Notes under the pieces: model-generated | What the model was told of the DNA's origin: nothing | Database searches by the model: none | What the model saw: the letters and a program-made list of their open reading frames with translations, nothing else | Shown here: positions 1 to 7,997 of the stretch, one piece after another | Numbering within the stretch: position 1 is the stretch's first letter | How the letters are laid out: each line of letters opens with the position of its first letter | Origin: a virus | DNA: 20,937 bases | Virus record (IMG/VR): IMGVR_UViG_3300025098_000344 | Coordinates: 1-20,937 of that record | Direction: 5' to 3' (one strand) | Position numbers and translations under genes: made by a program

Positions 1-817
1 TACCTTTAAACCAAAAACTAAATGTTACAGAAGTGTAACCATCAATTAAAGTATTATCATTAATAGCAATTTCTTGCCCACTACTACCATCAAAATCAAA
101 AACATAATCTTTTAAAGAACTATTAGGAACTAAATAATCAGCTCCGTTAAAAGCTGATTTATCACCTAAATTATAGAATGCAACTGGATTTAATGTCATT
201 GGGTTTCCTATACCAGTAGAGCTTGAACCATAAAGAGCAGCAATATCTCCAGTAGCAGTTTGACCTACTGAAACACCACCGTCAGAAAGTGTATAATTAA
301 AAATAGTTGCTCCGTCAAGTTTACCTTCAAATAAGGATATTGTACCGATATACGAACCTATAGTCAACTTTTTACTTGCAATATTACTTGATGTAGTTCC
401 TGTTGATATATCTTTTAATACTCCATTTAAAAATAGCTTAATAGTGTTTGTTGCCTCATTATATGTAAATGCTAAATGTTGCCAAGCATCATCAATAAAT
501 CCTATACTTATCCATCCTGAATCGCTTTCTTTAGTTCGAGTATTTCTACTAACTCTTACATTATTATTAGTTTTTACTGCAATATCAAAACCAGCTATTG
601 TGGGTGAACCAGAATTGCTAAATGCATAAACTGTACTTGTTCTTGAACTTGAAGCATAAACCCAAATAGAAGCAGATAGGTCGCCATTATCATAATCAGT
701 TGTAGTTCCTAAATCTATATAACTACTCCCATCAAAGTCCATAGAATAGTTACTCTGCTTGTCTTTATTCTCATTGTTAGGCAAACGCCATTGTCTATTT
801 GTAAACTGTGTACTCAT
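1..817 (-). CDS. LamG-domain virion surface protein, partial (C-terminus off the left edge)
   Basis: The frame is open from an ATG at 817 to the window edge, giving 272 visible residues and no stop. After a short N-terminal segment (MSTQFTNRQWRLPNN), a LamG/concanavalin-A-like domain runs from about residue 24 to 180. Landmarks are the YSMDFDGSSYIDLG opening, the DAWQHLAFTY core strand, the LFLNGVLKD turn and the LEIGG-like strand LTIGSYIG. A linker ending in LVPNSS leads into a second LamG copy that starts with YVFDFDGSSGQEI near residue 238 and is cut off. LamG domains bind glycans or proteins, so a role in surface binding or decoration of the virion is inferred. The start lies 2 nt after the stop of the upstream LamG gene, so the two are co-transcribed. 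The exact virion location (tail fibre or head fibre) cannot be read from the sequence. Confidence 0.8.
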   Translation of the reverse strand, partial: MSTQFTNRQWRLPNNENKDKQSNYSMDFDGSSYIDLGTTTDYDNGDLSASIWVYASSSRTSTVYAFSNSGSPTIAGFDIAVKTNNNVRVSRNTRTKESDSGWISIGFIDDAWQHLAFTYNEATNTIKLFLNGVLKDISTGTTSSNIASKKLTIGSYIGTISLFEGKLDGATIFNYTLSDGGVSVGQTATGDIAALYGSSSTGIGNPMTLNPVAFYNLGDKSAFNGADYLVPNSSLKDYVFDFDGSSGQEIAINDNTLIDGYTSVTFSFWFKG

Positions 818-819
818 AA

Positions 820-2922
820 TTAATCTCCCATTCTATTCCAGTAAATTAGGTTTGAACCTGATACTGTGGTTAAGTCTTTAGTTAAATTAGTTGATGTTGC
901 GTTATATATCTCTGCTATTTGGTTTACTGTTCCGCCTGTTCCATCTGTTAGAGCTGTGTTCCAGATTGCTACCTCGTCAATTAAGCCATTCATAAAGCTC
1001 GTATTACCACCTATTTCTAATGATTGTGTATTTAATATAGTATTGTTGCCAAGAGTATCTCTTAAAGTTGTAAAAGATTGTGAAACTCCATTTAAATAAA
1101 TATTAACTCCACTTGCTAAACTACTCCCATCATAAGTAATACATACGTGATTCCAAGAGTTTAGTGGTATTATATGTGATGTGTAAACATATAAAACTTT
1201 TCTACTGCCTGTGCTACCACTATTTTTGTTACTTATTGAAAAATCTATTCTATTTTGACAACTACCACAATTTGAATATATATCAAATGCAAAGCCTCTT
1301 GTTGCTGATGAATCGTATTTATTAACAATATTTTTAGTTCCAGTAACAGCATTTGCATTTACCCAACTTGAAATACTAAATGCTTGATTATAATCATAAT
1401 TTAAAACATTTCCAGCATCTATATAATCTGAACTGGCAGAATCAAAATTCATACTGTAATTATTAGCAATTCCAGCAGCAGTTACAGCTAAATCAAATGT
1501 TGATGAATTAGGACATCCAGCACCACTTGTTTCATAGAATATTTTATAAGATTGTATAGTAGAATTAGCTAAATCAATTTCACCAGTAGAAGAGTTAATA
1601 CTTAGTCCACTTGGATAAGCACTAAACACACCACCAGAAGTAGTTGGAGTAGTTGTTAAACTTGCAGTTCCTGTTTGTGGTAAGCTATTTGAACTATAAG
1701 CAAAAGTAGCACCATCTAAAGCATTTACTGTAATAGTATTATTTACTGTATTTGAACAACTTCCATTAGTAGTATAAACAACAGTATAAGTTCCAGCAGT
1801 AGAATTATTTACATTTATAACACCTGTAGAACTATCTATACTTAAATTACCAGTTGATTCGCTAAATGTACCTGATTCACCTGTGATAGTTGGAGCTGGT
1901 GTTGTTAAAGAATATGTTTCGTGATATATAATAACACCATCATTAGGCATATAGTAAGTAGTTCCGCTCAATGTGTGAGAGTGTGCTGTTCCGTCTGAGC
2001 TTTCTGCCTGTGCTGCTGATTCAGTAGTATATAAAGGATAATAACCATCTACAGCTAAAGCACCCGTTGGCATTTGACAATAAGAACTTGCTGAATAAGT
2101 TACTGTTGCAGTATCTAAAGGTAATTCTGTTACTGTAGAAGCAGAAGAAGTAGCACTACACCCATTGCTATCAGTTCCTGTTACTGTATAACTACCAGCA
2201 GTTACATCTACAGATTGTGTAGTTTCTCCATTACTCCATAAGTAAGAAGATAAACCAGCAGTAGCAGTTAGTGTTGTTGTACTACCAGCACAATAAGTTA
2301 AAGTTCCTGTTATTTCAACAGTTGGTAAAGCATTTACAGTAATTGTAGTACCACCAGAACTTGTACAACCATTGGAATCTGTACCAGTAGCAGTAAATAA
2401 AGTTGTAGTACTTGGTGATACTGTTCTTGGATTATCTGTATTACCATCATTCCATACATAAGTAGAAGCACCACTTGCAGTTAATATTGTGCTTTCTCCA
2501 TTACAAATAGTACCAGCAGAAACACTTACAATAACAGTTGGTAAAGCATTAATAGTTAGGTTAAATGTAGCAGTTGCAGAATCTGTATCTGTATATGTAA
2601 TTAAATAACTTCCTACAGTAGAAGCATCAATATCAACTTCACCAGTTGTTGTACTAATAAACACTAATCCAGTAGTTGAACTAAATGTACCAGCACCAGC
2701 ATTGTTTCTTATAGTTGGTGTAGGGTCGCTTGCATCAGCACAAAAAGCACTTGCAGAATAAGTTATTGATACAACTGGTTGCCCTCCAGCAATATTAGTA
2801 TCACCACTTGGCGAATCATCATAAACAGCACCAAAGTTATTGGTAGAATTAGCTTTTGCTTTTCCCCAATCGTTGTTGTTGTTAACTGCACCTTGTCCCC
2901 ATTCTATTGTATTATCTGGCAT
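820..2922 (-). CDS. Large virion surface protein with Ig-like repeats and C-terminal LamG domain
   Basis: A 700-residue protein with clear modules. Residues 1-45 are Asn/Gly/Trp-rich (NTIEWGQGAVNN...DWG...), a short segment I recall at the start of other Bacteroidota phage structural proteins, possibly an anchor. Residues 53-128, 274-402 and 407-480 are one type of Ig-like repeat, with TYSxSxxC near the start and a SSTGxIxxxNSTxGxY core. Residues 129-196 and 200-265 are a second type ending in TGTDSNGC, similar to repeats of bacterial gliding adhesins such as SprB. The second type-one repeat carries an insertion (about 289-340) with the motif SDGTAHSHTLSGTTYYMPN. Residues 488-670 form a LamG domain (YSMNFDSASSDYIDAG, SWNHVCITYDG, MNGLIDEVAIWN). 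No signal peptide is seen. A receptor- or surface-binding role is inferred. Confidence 0.82.
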   Translation of the reverse strand: MPDNTIEWGQGAVNNNNDWGKAKANSTNNFGAVYDDSPSGDTNIAGGQPVVSITYSASAFCADASDPTPTIRNNAGAGTFSSTTGLVFISTTTGEVDIDASTVGSYLITYTDTDSATATFNLTINALPTVIVSVSAGTICNGESTILTASGASTYVWNDGNTDNPRTVSPSTTTLFTATGTDSNGCTSSGGTTITVNALPTVEITGTLTYCAGSTTTLTATAGLSSYLWSNGETTQSVDVTAGSYTVTGTDSNGCSATSSASTVTELPLDTATVTYSASSYCQMPTGALAVDGYYPLYTTESAAQAESSDGTAHSHTLSGTTYYMPNDGVIIYHETYSLTTPAPTITGESGTFSESTGNLSIDSSTGVINVNNSTAGTYTVVYTTNGSCSNTVNNTITVNALDGATFAYSSNSLPQTGTASLTTTPTTSGGVFSAYPSGLSINSSTGEIDLANSTIQSYKIFYETSGAGCPNSSTFDLAVTAAGIANNYSMNFDSASSDYIDAGNVLNYDYNQAFSISSWVNANAVTGTKNIVNKYDSSATRGFAFDIYSNCGSCQNRIDFSISNKNSGSTGSRKVLYVYTSHIIPLNSWNHVCITYDGSSLASGVNIYLNGVSQSFTTLRDTLGNNTILNTQSLEIGGNTSFMNGLIDEVAIWNTALTDGTGGTVNQIAEIYNATSTNLTKDLTTVSGSNLIYWNRMGD

Positions 2923-2931
2923 AATATATTT

Positions 2932-3435
2932 TTAAAGTACCCAACCTCCAAAATCTGCAACATCATCTGGGTACATATCCTCTTGACTATTAGAATAGTA
3001 TTCAGGTATTAATCCAGCTGCGTTATTTTGCATAAAATCTATAAATCTGTTTGTGTAAAACTGTGCTGTAGTTCTACTTCTTTCAACTAAGCTATCTACG
3101 TGTTCTTTGCTTAATGCTGTGCTATTTTCAGGATTTTTAGTATATATACCACCATTTGAAATATTAACACCAGCATAAGGTAAGTATTCAACTAAACTCC
3201 AATGTAGTAGCATTGGCTTAATATAATCGTTTAATAATGCTAAGTAAGGATTTGCTAAAGTACCAGCAACTATTTCATTTTGTATTTTAACATATAACTC
3301 AGTACCTAAATAATTTTGTATGTGTATATCTTGCGCTTGGTTTATAAATGGTAATAATTTATCATTATCTATATTACCATTAGCAGCAGTAAATACTGAA
3401 ATATCGTGTCTTGTTACAAATAGTGCTTTACTCAT
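2932..3435 (-). CDS. Head-tail connector / adaptor protein, DUF6712-like
   Basis: A 167-residue, mostly helical protein. It has the layout of small head-completion adaptors that sit under the portal: an N-terminal segment (LFVTRHDISVFTAANGNID), a helix with FINQAQDIHIQNYLGTEL, then a second helix pair around YLALLNDYIKPMLLHWSLVEYLPY. I recognise this as resembling the DUF6712 family of Bacteroidota phages, whose members are placed like the HK97 gp6-type connector. It lies 3 nt after the 122-aa coiled-coil gene and 9 nt before the Ig/LamG protein, within the head cluster that contains the portal. Assignment to the connector ring rests on family resemblance and position; no catalytic residues are expected. 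Confidence 0.65.
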   Translation of the reverse strand: MSKALFVTRHDISVFTAANGNIDNDKLLPFINQAQDIHIQNYLGTELYVKIQNEIVAGTLANPYLALLNDYIKPMLLHWSLVEYLPYAGVNISNGGIYTKNPENSTALSKEHVDSLVERSRTTAQFYTNRFIDFMQNNAAGLIPEYYSNSQEDMYPDDVADFGGWVL

Positions 3436-3438
3436 TTC

Positions 3439-3807
3439 TTATAATTTAAAACCTTGAGCTTTCTTAATTATAGTTTTAATTTCACTCTCCCATTGCTCAG
3501 CTCCTTTAATCTCTTTAGCTATATTAGAAGGTAATTTAACGCCTAATTCTTTAATTTCTTTTTTTATTTTTTCTCCTAAACTAATAACATTTTGTTGGTC
3601 TTTTAATGATTCTTTTAAAGAAGATAATAATTTTGGTAATTTATCAATCCAATCTTGCATATCTCCACCAGAATTAGAACCTGACTTAATTGCTTTACTT
3701 GATAATTTTTTAAAATCATCAGCTAATGATAACTCTATCTTCTCAGATTTTAACTCTACCTTTTCTTTACTTAATGTTTCAAATATTCTTTCTATTGTTG
3801 TTTTCAT
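3439..3807 (-). CDS. Small coiled-coil head-module protein (paralogue of the next gene upstream)
   Basis: A Lys/Glu-rich protein of 122 residues, predicted to be helical throughout, with no known enzyme motif. Residues 14-32 (KEKVELKSEKIELSLADDF) nearly match the same positions of the 118-aa neighbour and share a core with the scaffold protein's residues 16-28. The middle (SLKESLKDQQNVISLGEKIKKE) and the end (GVKLPSNIAKEI) look like a coiled coil followed by a short conserved tail. It starts 10 nt after its paralogue and is 3 nt from the connector gene. I do not recognise an experimentally defined function. The shared N-terminal motif suggests that it is packaged in, or assembles with, the procapsid. 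Confidence 0.7.
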   Translation of the reverse strand: MKTTIERIFETLSKEKVELKSEKIELSLADDFKKLSSKAIKSGSNSGGDMQDWIDKLPKLLSSLKESLKDQQNVISLGEKIKKEIKELGVKLPSNIAKEIKGAEQWESEIKTIIKKAQGFKL

Positions 3808-3817
3808 TACTTACTTT

Positions 3818-4174
3818 TTATAATTCTTTTAGAAAAAAATCTACAGAATCGATGTCTTTTTTTAAATCTGGTCTACCTATTTTATTATTAATTTCTTTTT
3901 CATCTAAACCTAATTCTTTTGCTTGTTGCTTAATTTTTTCAAGAGGTTTAACTAATGATTTTAATTGATTTTTATTTTTTTCTGCATCTTTTTTAAAAGC
4001 AGATTTTAATTTTTGAACCTTATCCCAATCATCCACTAATTCATTTGTTTTTTTTATTGCTTGGTTATATTCACTTATAAAATCACTTACTAAACTTAAC
4101 TCTATCTTTTCAGCTTTTAGCTCTACTTTATCTTCTTTTGTTAGTTTATTAAAAACTGTTTTTAATGTATTCAT
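3818..4174 (-). CDS. Small coiled-coil head-module protein (paralogue of the next gene downstream)
   Basis: A 118-residue Lys-rich helical protein. Residues 13-32 (KEDKVELKAEKIELSLVSDF) align with the 122-aa protein encoded immediately downstream, and the bases encoding that segment are also clearly similar, so the pair looks like a tandem duplication that has diverged. The central region (KLKSAFKKDAEKNKNQLKSLVKPLEKIKQQAKELGLD) has coiled-coil character. The gene starts 4 nt after the portal stop. Its function is not known to me; position between portal and connector, plus the motif shared with the scaffold, point to a minor head component. Confidence 0.7.
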   Translation of the reverse strand: MNTLKTVFNKLTKEDKVELKAEKIELSLVSDFISEYNQAIKKTNELVDDWDKVQKLKSAFKKDAEKNKNQLKSLVKPLEKIKQQAKELGLDEKEINNKIGRPDLKKDIDSVDFFLKEL

Positions 4175-4178
4175 TTTT

Positions 4179-5999
4179 TTACTTTTTATAATTTGGATGA
4201 TGTCCTTTATTTGGCATATTTACAGGAGCTTTCTTTGCATCTTTATGCCCTCGCGGTTTTGCCTCATAACTCTTTGGTATTTCTTTTACCACATCATAAT
4301 CTTTTAAATCTTTACTTCCTTTTTTACCATCTAAAGCAGCATCAATTTTCATTCTATACAATACTTGTTGCCATTTATGCCTACAATATACGCCACCTTT
4401 AAACTTAAATAAATCATATTTTTGGCCTTTGTGCATTGGTAATTCAGCAGCTTTAAAATTCATTTGCCTACTTGCTTTATCAATATCTTCTAATCTATAT
4501 ACAACACCTCTTTTGCTTCTTGCCATCATTTCTTTGCAAAACTTTCTACTCTTACCACCTTTGCCTTTTGCACTTGCTGTATTGTATTTGTATCTAACTT
4601 TATAATAACTTTTATCTAATGTAGAAAAACCGTTAGGGTCATTCTTAATAGGTGTATCACTTTTAACTGCTGATGCTAATTCTATCATATTATCAGCCCA
4701 ATCTTCAACACTAATATTATCTTCACTAACATCTCTAATATCAACTATTTCAAATTCTTCACTATTCATTATTTCGCCACCTAACGTATCTAATGCTTCA
4801 TTTAATAGTAAATCACTATCTGCATCTGAAATGCTCTTAGAAGCCATTATTTCAAGCTCTGTGCTAAAATCATCATCATCTTCTTTAATACCAGTTTGCT
4901 CTTCTTTTTCTTCATTATCAAGTTCATCCAACTCCATAAACTCAAGTGGTTCTATAGTTTTAAAGTAAAGATTTAAACTAATATCATTAACTGCTAAAAT
5001 TGTATCTAAGCTATCAATTAAAAGGTTTTGGTATGGTTGTATAACTACGTTATTAAAAAGCCTTGAGGCGTTCTCTATTTCATCAGCATTAGAAGAAAAT
5101 CCATTAGCAGAAGATAAGCCTAATAATAACGGTGATGTAACTCTGTGAGTAAGCATAATCTTCTTAGAACATTCTTCACTTAAATAAGAGTAATGTGCTG
5201 GAGCATCATTTAATGGTACATCATCGATAGTTGTTTTACTTTCTGCATTGTTGTTAAATGCAACAATTACCTTTTCTCCATAGCTACCAGTTAGCTTATT
5301 CATTATATCATTTTTGATAGCTAATTGTTTTTCGCGGTCAGGAATACCATTTGAAAAATTTATAATTTTAGTGCCTGAAAAAGAACACATTGCATCGTTT
5401 ATTAAGTATTCAGCAATCTCTTTTTCTAAAGTAGCATAAGCAGTATTGTAGTCTGCTGGACTATAATAGTAAAATCCAGTTACATATCTTTTAATAATAA
5501 ATATTTCATTTTGTGCACCACTACCAAATACAGGAAACTTTTTTAGTTTTGTATTGTGTTTTACTTTACTCCAATCAGCAGAATAAAAATAGTTTTTTAT
5601 TTCGCCTTTATCATTCATCTTTTCAGCACGTAAAGTTTCTCTTGGAAAGTGTGTTATTGCTGATATTTTATTACCATTGTAAGTTATTTGAAAAGCAGCT
5701 TCTCCTAATAACTTTAAATCTTGGCAAACATTTCTTAAATCGTGAGGTTTTACCAAACTTTTCATTTGTGCATACTGGTCTGGCTTTTGCGCAGAATCAG
5801 TAGCATCTAATCCTTTTCCGTAAATTTGATTAACAACACCGTTAATTACAGCATTGTTTGTTGTGCTATCCATATAAGCATCTATCAAACTTTGGTAATA
5901 ATCATTGTTATCGCCTATTGATACCCAATCTTTATTACGTTCTTCTGTGATTGTTGGCCTTTCGTATTGGCCTAATTGTATTAAATGTAAATTATCCAT
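4179..5999 (-). CDS. Portal protein with an extra C-terminal Cys/His domain
   Basis: The portal forms the dodecameric ring at the capsid vertex through which DNA is pumped by the large terminase. The 606-residue protein has a portal-like core over roughly residues 20-355. Recognisable parts are the N-terminal helix region (YYQSLIDAYMDSTTNNAVINGVVNQIYG), the LKLLGEAAFQITYNG strand, and the late-core segment LTHRVTSPLLLGL...ADEIENASRLFNNVVIQPYQ, typical of the portal wing and stem. An acidic linker (355-385) follows. Residues about 455-560 form a second domain with C488, C539, H541 and W543 (YDLFKFKGGVYCRHKW), resembling the C-terminal domains of Mu gpF-like minor head proteins. The tail is basic (KPRGHKDAKKAPVN). 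The gene overlaps the upstream gene by 8 nt. The portal assignment is firm for the core; the second domain is by resemblance. Confidence 0.8.
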   Translation of the reverse strand: MDNLHLIQLGQYERPTITEERNKDWVSIGDNNDYYQSLIDAYMDSTTNNAVINGVVNQIYGKGLDATDSAQKPDQYAQMKSLVKPHDLRNVCQDLKLLGEAAFQITYNGNKISAITHFPRETLRAEKMNDKGEIKNYFYSADWSKVKHNTKLKKFPVFGSGAQNEIFIIKRYVTGFYYYSPADYNTAYATLEKEIAEYLINDAMCSFSGTKIINFSNGIPDREKQLAIKNDIMNKLTGSYGEKVIVAFNNNAESKTTIDDVPLNDAPAHYSYLSEECSKKIMLTHRVTSPLLLGLSSANGFSSNADEIENASRLFNNVVIQPYQNLLIDSLDTILAVNDISLNLYFKTIEPLEFMELDELDNEEKEEQTGIKEDDDDFSTELEIMASKSISDADSDLLLNEALDTLGGEIMNSEEFEIVDIRDVSEDNISVEDWADNMIELASAVKSDTPIKNDPNGFSTLDKSYYKVRYKYNTASAKGKGGKSRKFCKEMMARSKRGVVYRLEDIDKASRQMNFKAAELPMHKGQKYDLFKFKGGVYCRHKWQQVLYRMKIDAALDGKKGSKDLKDYDVVKEIPKSYEAKPRGHKDAKKAPVNMPNKGHHPNYKK

Positions 6000-6345
6000 A
6001 ATATATAAATTGATTGTCTCCTGTGCTTTGTTCTATATAAACACCGTTTGAAATTTCATAGTCTGAAAGTGTTTGGTCAGAACAGTACATTTTATCTTTA
6101 AAAATTATTGCGTTATCTGTTGTATTGGTGATTGTAATAGTATAGTATTGATTTTCAACTAATGCTTGAGTAGTTGAATATTGGTAATAGTAATCCAGTT
6201 CAGAAAATGTTGCATCATTATCTGTTGCTATAACTTTATTTTGAGCTTCTGACTTTATCACTAATTTATAAGTTTTACTACCAGTAATTGTTTCTCTTGG
6301 TATAAAGTTAATAATTCGTGTGCCACTTGTAGTTAATATTTGCAT
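5992..6345 (-). CDS. Small beta-rich virion protein, function unknown
   Basis: A 117-residue protein with strand-rich composition. It opens with ILTTSGTRIINFIPRE, has repeated Thr/Tyr-rich strands (YYYQYSTTQALVENQYYTITITNTT) and ends in an aromatic tail (NQFIYYG). I recall similar small proteins in flavobacterial phages beside tail tube or portal genes, with no assigned function. It is the first gene after a strong intrinsic terminator and overlaps the portal start by 8 nt, so it begins the portal-connector-surface protein transcript. It is probably a structural or accessory virion protein, such as a head decoration or tail attachment factor; this is inference from composition and position. 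Confidence 0.65.
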   Translation of the reverse strand: MQILTTSGTRIINFIPRETITGSKTYKLVIKSEAQNKVIATDNDATFSELDYYYQYSTTQALVENQYYTITITNTTDNAIIFKDKMYCSDQTLSDYEISNGVYIEQSTGDNQFIYYG

Positions 6346-6356
6346 ATTTTTTTAAT

Positions 6357-6387
6357 AAAAAAGGGGAGGCTAATCACTTCCTCCCCT
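6357..6387 (-). terminator. Strong intrinsic terminator after the tail tube gene
   Basis: Read on the minus strand, AGGGGAGG pairs with CCTCCCCT (8 bp, 10-nt loop) and is followed at once by six T's. It lies in the 93-nt gap between the tail tube stop and the 117-aa gene, so it should separate the highly expressed capsid/tube message from the portal transcript. The rest of the gap holds no ORF I can support. Confidence 0.85.
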
Positions 6388-6438
6388 CCAATCAAACTAT
6401 ATATTATGAATCACACAATTATATTAATCGCGTCTTTT

Positions 6439-6987
6439 TTAACTATTTGTACCTACAGTAACTGTTACAGTTGCAGAAGTCATTCCCGCAAACGGGTCAG
6501 CAGCAGTACCACCAGCAATAAAATTAGCTGGCTCAAGCTCTTGACCAGTTAAAGTTAATGAGTAACCGCTTAAATCTCCAAAAGCTGTTCCTGTAGCTAT
6601 ACTTCCACCAGTTACTTCCATTCCGTGCTCTAAGCCACATAAAAAGAAGTTACCGTTTCTATCTTCAACAGCAATGTGAGGTCTTCCGTAAGCCATTAGC
6701 TTAAGTTCCTTATTGTCTTCTTTAGATAGTTTAGGTAGTGTTAAAGTTAATGTTTCTTCAAAGAATGTTGTACCATTCTCTCTTGAGGATGTAATAGCAG
6801 TTTCCAAACTATTAGTTCCTTTTAAATCATATTGGTAGCAAGTAAATGTACCAGATAAATCAGTAATTTCGTCAGCAGTTTTGGTTACAGTTCCTAAGTC
6901 TCCAAAGTCTACAAACCAAGCTCTAACTATACCACCAATTACATCTTTACACGGTACTCTTCTACCAGCTGTTAAATCGCAAGCCAT
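6439..6987 (-). CDS. Major tail tube protein (probable)
   Basis: A 182-residue protein starting MACDLTAGRRVPCKDVIGG, an opening I recall from tail tube-like proteins of Bacteroidota phages. The body alternates beta strands and charged turns (ITDLSGTFTCYQYDLKG, FFEETLTLTLPKLSKEDN) and carries the GRPHIAVEDRNGNFFLCG segment. The C-terminus is Thr/Val-rich (SATVTVTVGTNS). Tail tube proteins stack as hexameric rings around the tape measure and line the DNA channel. It follows the major capsid gene by 54 nt, with a stem-loop between them, and is followed by a strong terminator, which fits a protein made in high copy. The identification is by family look and context; no fold prediction was run. Confidence 0.7.
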   Translation of the reverse strand: MACDLTAGRRVPCKDVIGGIVRAWFVDFGDLGTVTKTADEITDLSGTFTCYQYDLKGTNSLETAITSSRENGTTFFEETLTLTLPKLSKEDNKELKLMAYGRPHIAVEDRNGNFFLCGLEHGMEVTGGSIATGTAFGDLSGYSLTLTGQELEPANFIAGGTAADPFAGMTSATVTVTVGTNS

Positions 6988-7005
6988 ATTATTAAAATTT
7001 AAATA

Positions 7006-7026
7006 AAGGGGGAATCACACCCCCTT
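7006..7026 (-). terminator. Stem-loop attenuator between capsid and tail tube genes
   Basis: On the minus strand AAGGGGG pairs with CCCCCTT around a 7-nt loop, followed by TATTTAAATTTT. The stem is strong but the T run is interrupted, so partial termination or mRNA 3'-end protection of the capsid message is more likely than a full stop. Confidence 0.7.
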
Positions 7027-7041
7027 GTTATTAATTAATTC

Positions 7042-7986
7042 TTAGGCGTGGTATAAAACTATATCAGAACCTATTCCGTATTGTACACCAGAAGTAAATC
7101 TCATTATTACTCTGACATTTTGTGAACCGTCAAGGTCAGCCATATCTAATACTTTAACTTCGTTCATATCTGATAATAAACCAGTACCAAAGTATAAGTT
7201 AGATTTTTGAGCAGCCATTGCAGTATCATCAGCTAAACCATTAGCAACAAAGATTTTCACACCATCAAAAGATAGTTGTCCACCAGCGTTGTACCATTGT
7301 GTTCCTTTTGAATCAGTACCAGCAGCACCAATTGAAGTAGCAAAACCACCTAAAGCTCTAACATAAGCTCTTGCAATGTTTTGTGATACGTAAATGTGTA
7401 AATCTTCTTTATTGTAAAGTGCAGAAGGTACTGCATCAACAATAGAACCTAATTTGTCAATTACGTTAGCAGCAGTTACAGCAGCGTGAGATGCTACATC
7501 AATAACATCACTATCAGCTAAAGCTAAAGTTACTAAACCATCAAATTCTCCAGCGTTTGCATTAACACCTTTCCAAATGTTCTGCTCAGTTTTTTCAGCT
7601 ACTAAACCAGCTACGTGGCCAATAATGAAATCTGAAAATTTAGGTGGCATTTTATCAAATGCAGAATATCCCATTTGAGCAGCTTCCCAATCCGATTGGA
7701 AATCTTGCTTACAGAACTCAAGGTTTACTTGAAACTCCTCTGGTTGTAATAATCTTTCAGTTAATGTTACTTGGTCTGCAGTTCCAGAAAAATCACAAGC
7801 AGCATTACCTATAATAGATGATGCAGTTGCTACTTTCTTCATTGTAGACTTATATTTGATATTAGGCATTACTTCTATTCCGCCTTTATCAATTGTGTTA
7901 GCACTCAGTAAAGCTGCTGACAGGTATTTCCCCGCAAACTCACCAGCATAAGTACTTGTAATTGGTGTATTTAAACTATTCGCCAT
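7042..7986 (-). CDS. Major capsid protein (HK97 fold)
   Basis: This 314-residue protein has the length of compact HK97-fold capsid proteins. It lies 11 nt after an acidic scaffold-like gene and is followed by the tail tube gene. Typical parts are the N-terminal segment ending in FAGKYLSAALLSANTIDKGG, the long helix region FQSDWEAAQMGYSAFDKMPPKF...AEKTEQNIWKG (the spine-helix area), a small-residue central domain, and the C-terminal P-domain strands (NVRVIMRFTSGVQYGIG). It has somewhat more GC-rich codons than its neighbours, which fits a highly expressed gene. No N-terminal scaffold domain is fused, so the separate upstream gene probably provides scaffolding. Whether it is cleaved by the upstream protease cannot be told. 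Confidence 0.85.
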   Translation of the reverse strand: MANSLNTPITSTYAGEFAGKYLSAALLSANTIDKGGIEVMPNIKYKSTMKKVATASSIIGNAACDFSGTADQVTLTERLLQPEEFQVNLEFCKQDFQSDWEAAQMGYSAFDKMPPKFSDFIIGHVAGLVAEKTEQNIWKGVNANAGEFDGLVTLALADSDVIDVASHAAVTAANVIDKLGSIVDAVPSALYNKEDLHIYVSQNIARAYVRALGGFATSIGAAGTDSKGTQWYNAGGQLSFDGVKIFVANGLADDTAMAAQKSNLYFGTGLLSDMNEVKVLDMADLDGSQNVRVIMRFTSGVQYGIGSDIVLYHA

Positions 7987-7997
7987 TTTATTTTATA

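Noticed and set aside
444-629. Short plus-strand ORF at the left edge
   Set aside because: It lies antisense to the LamG gene, which is open and has recognisable domain motifs.
2101-2560. CRISPR or DNA-level tandem repeat array in the Ig-like gene
   Set aside because: The repetition is at the protein level (Thr/Ser/Val-rich repeats, recurrent accagcagt-like codon strings) with no constant repeat-spacer layout.
6390-6438. Promoter for the 117-aa/portal transcript in the gap after the tail tube gene
   Set aside because: ATAGTTTG and a TTG occur, but the spacing is about 15 bp and the TA of the -7 box is misplaced, and the site lies upstream of the strong terminator, which would stop its transcript.
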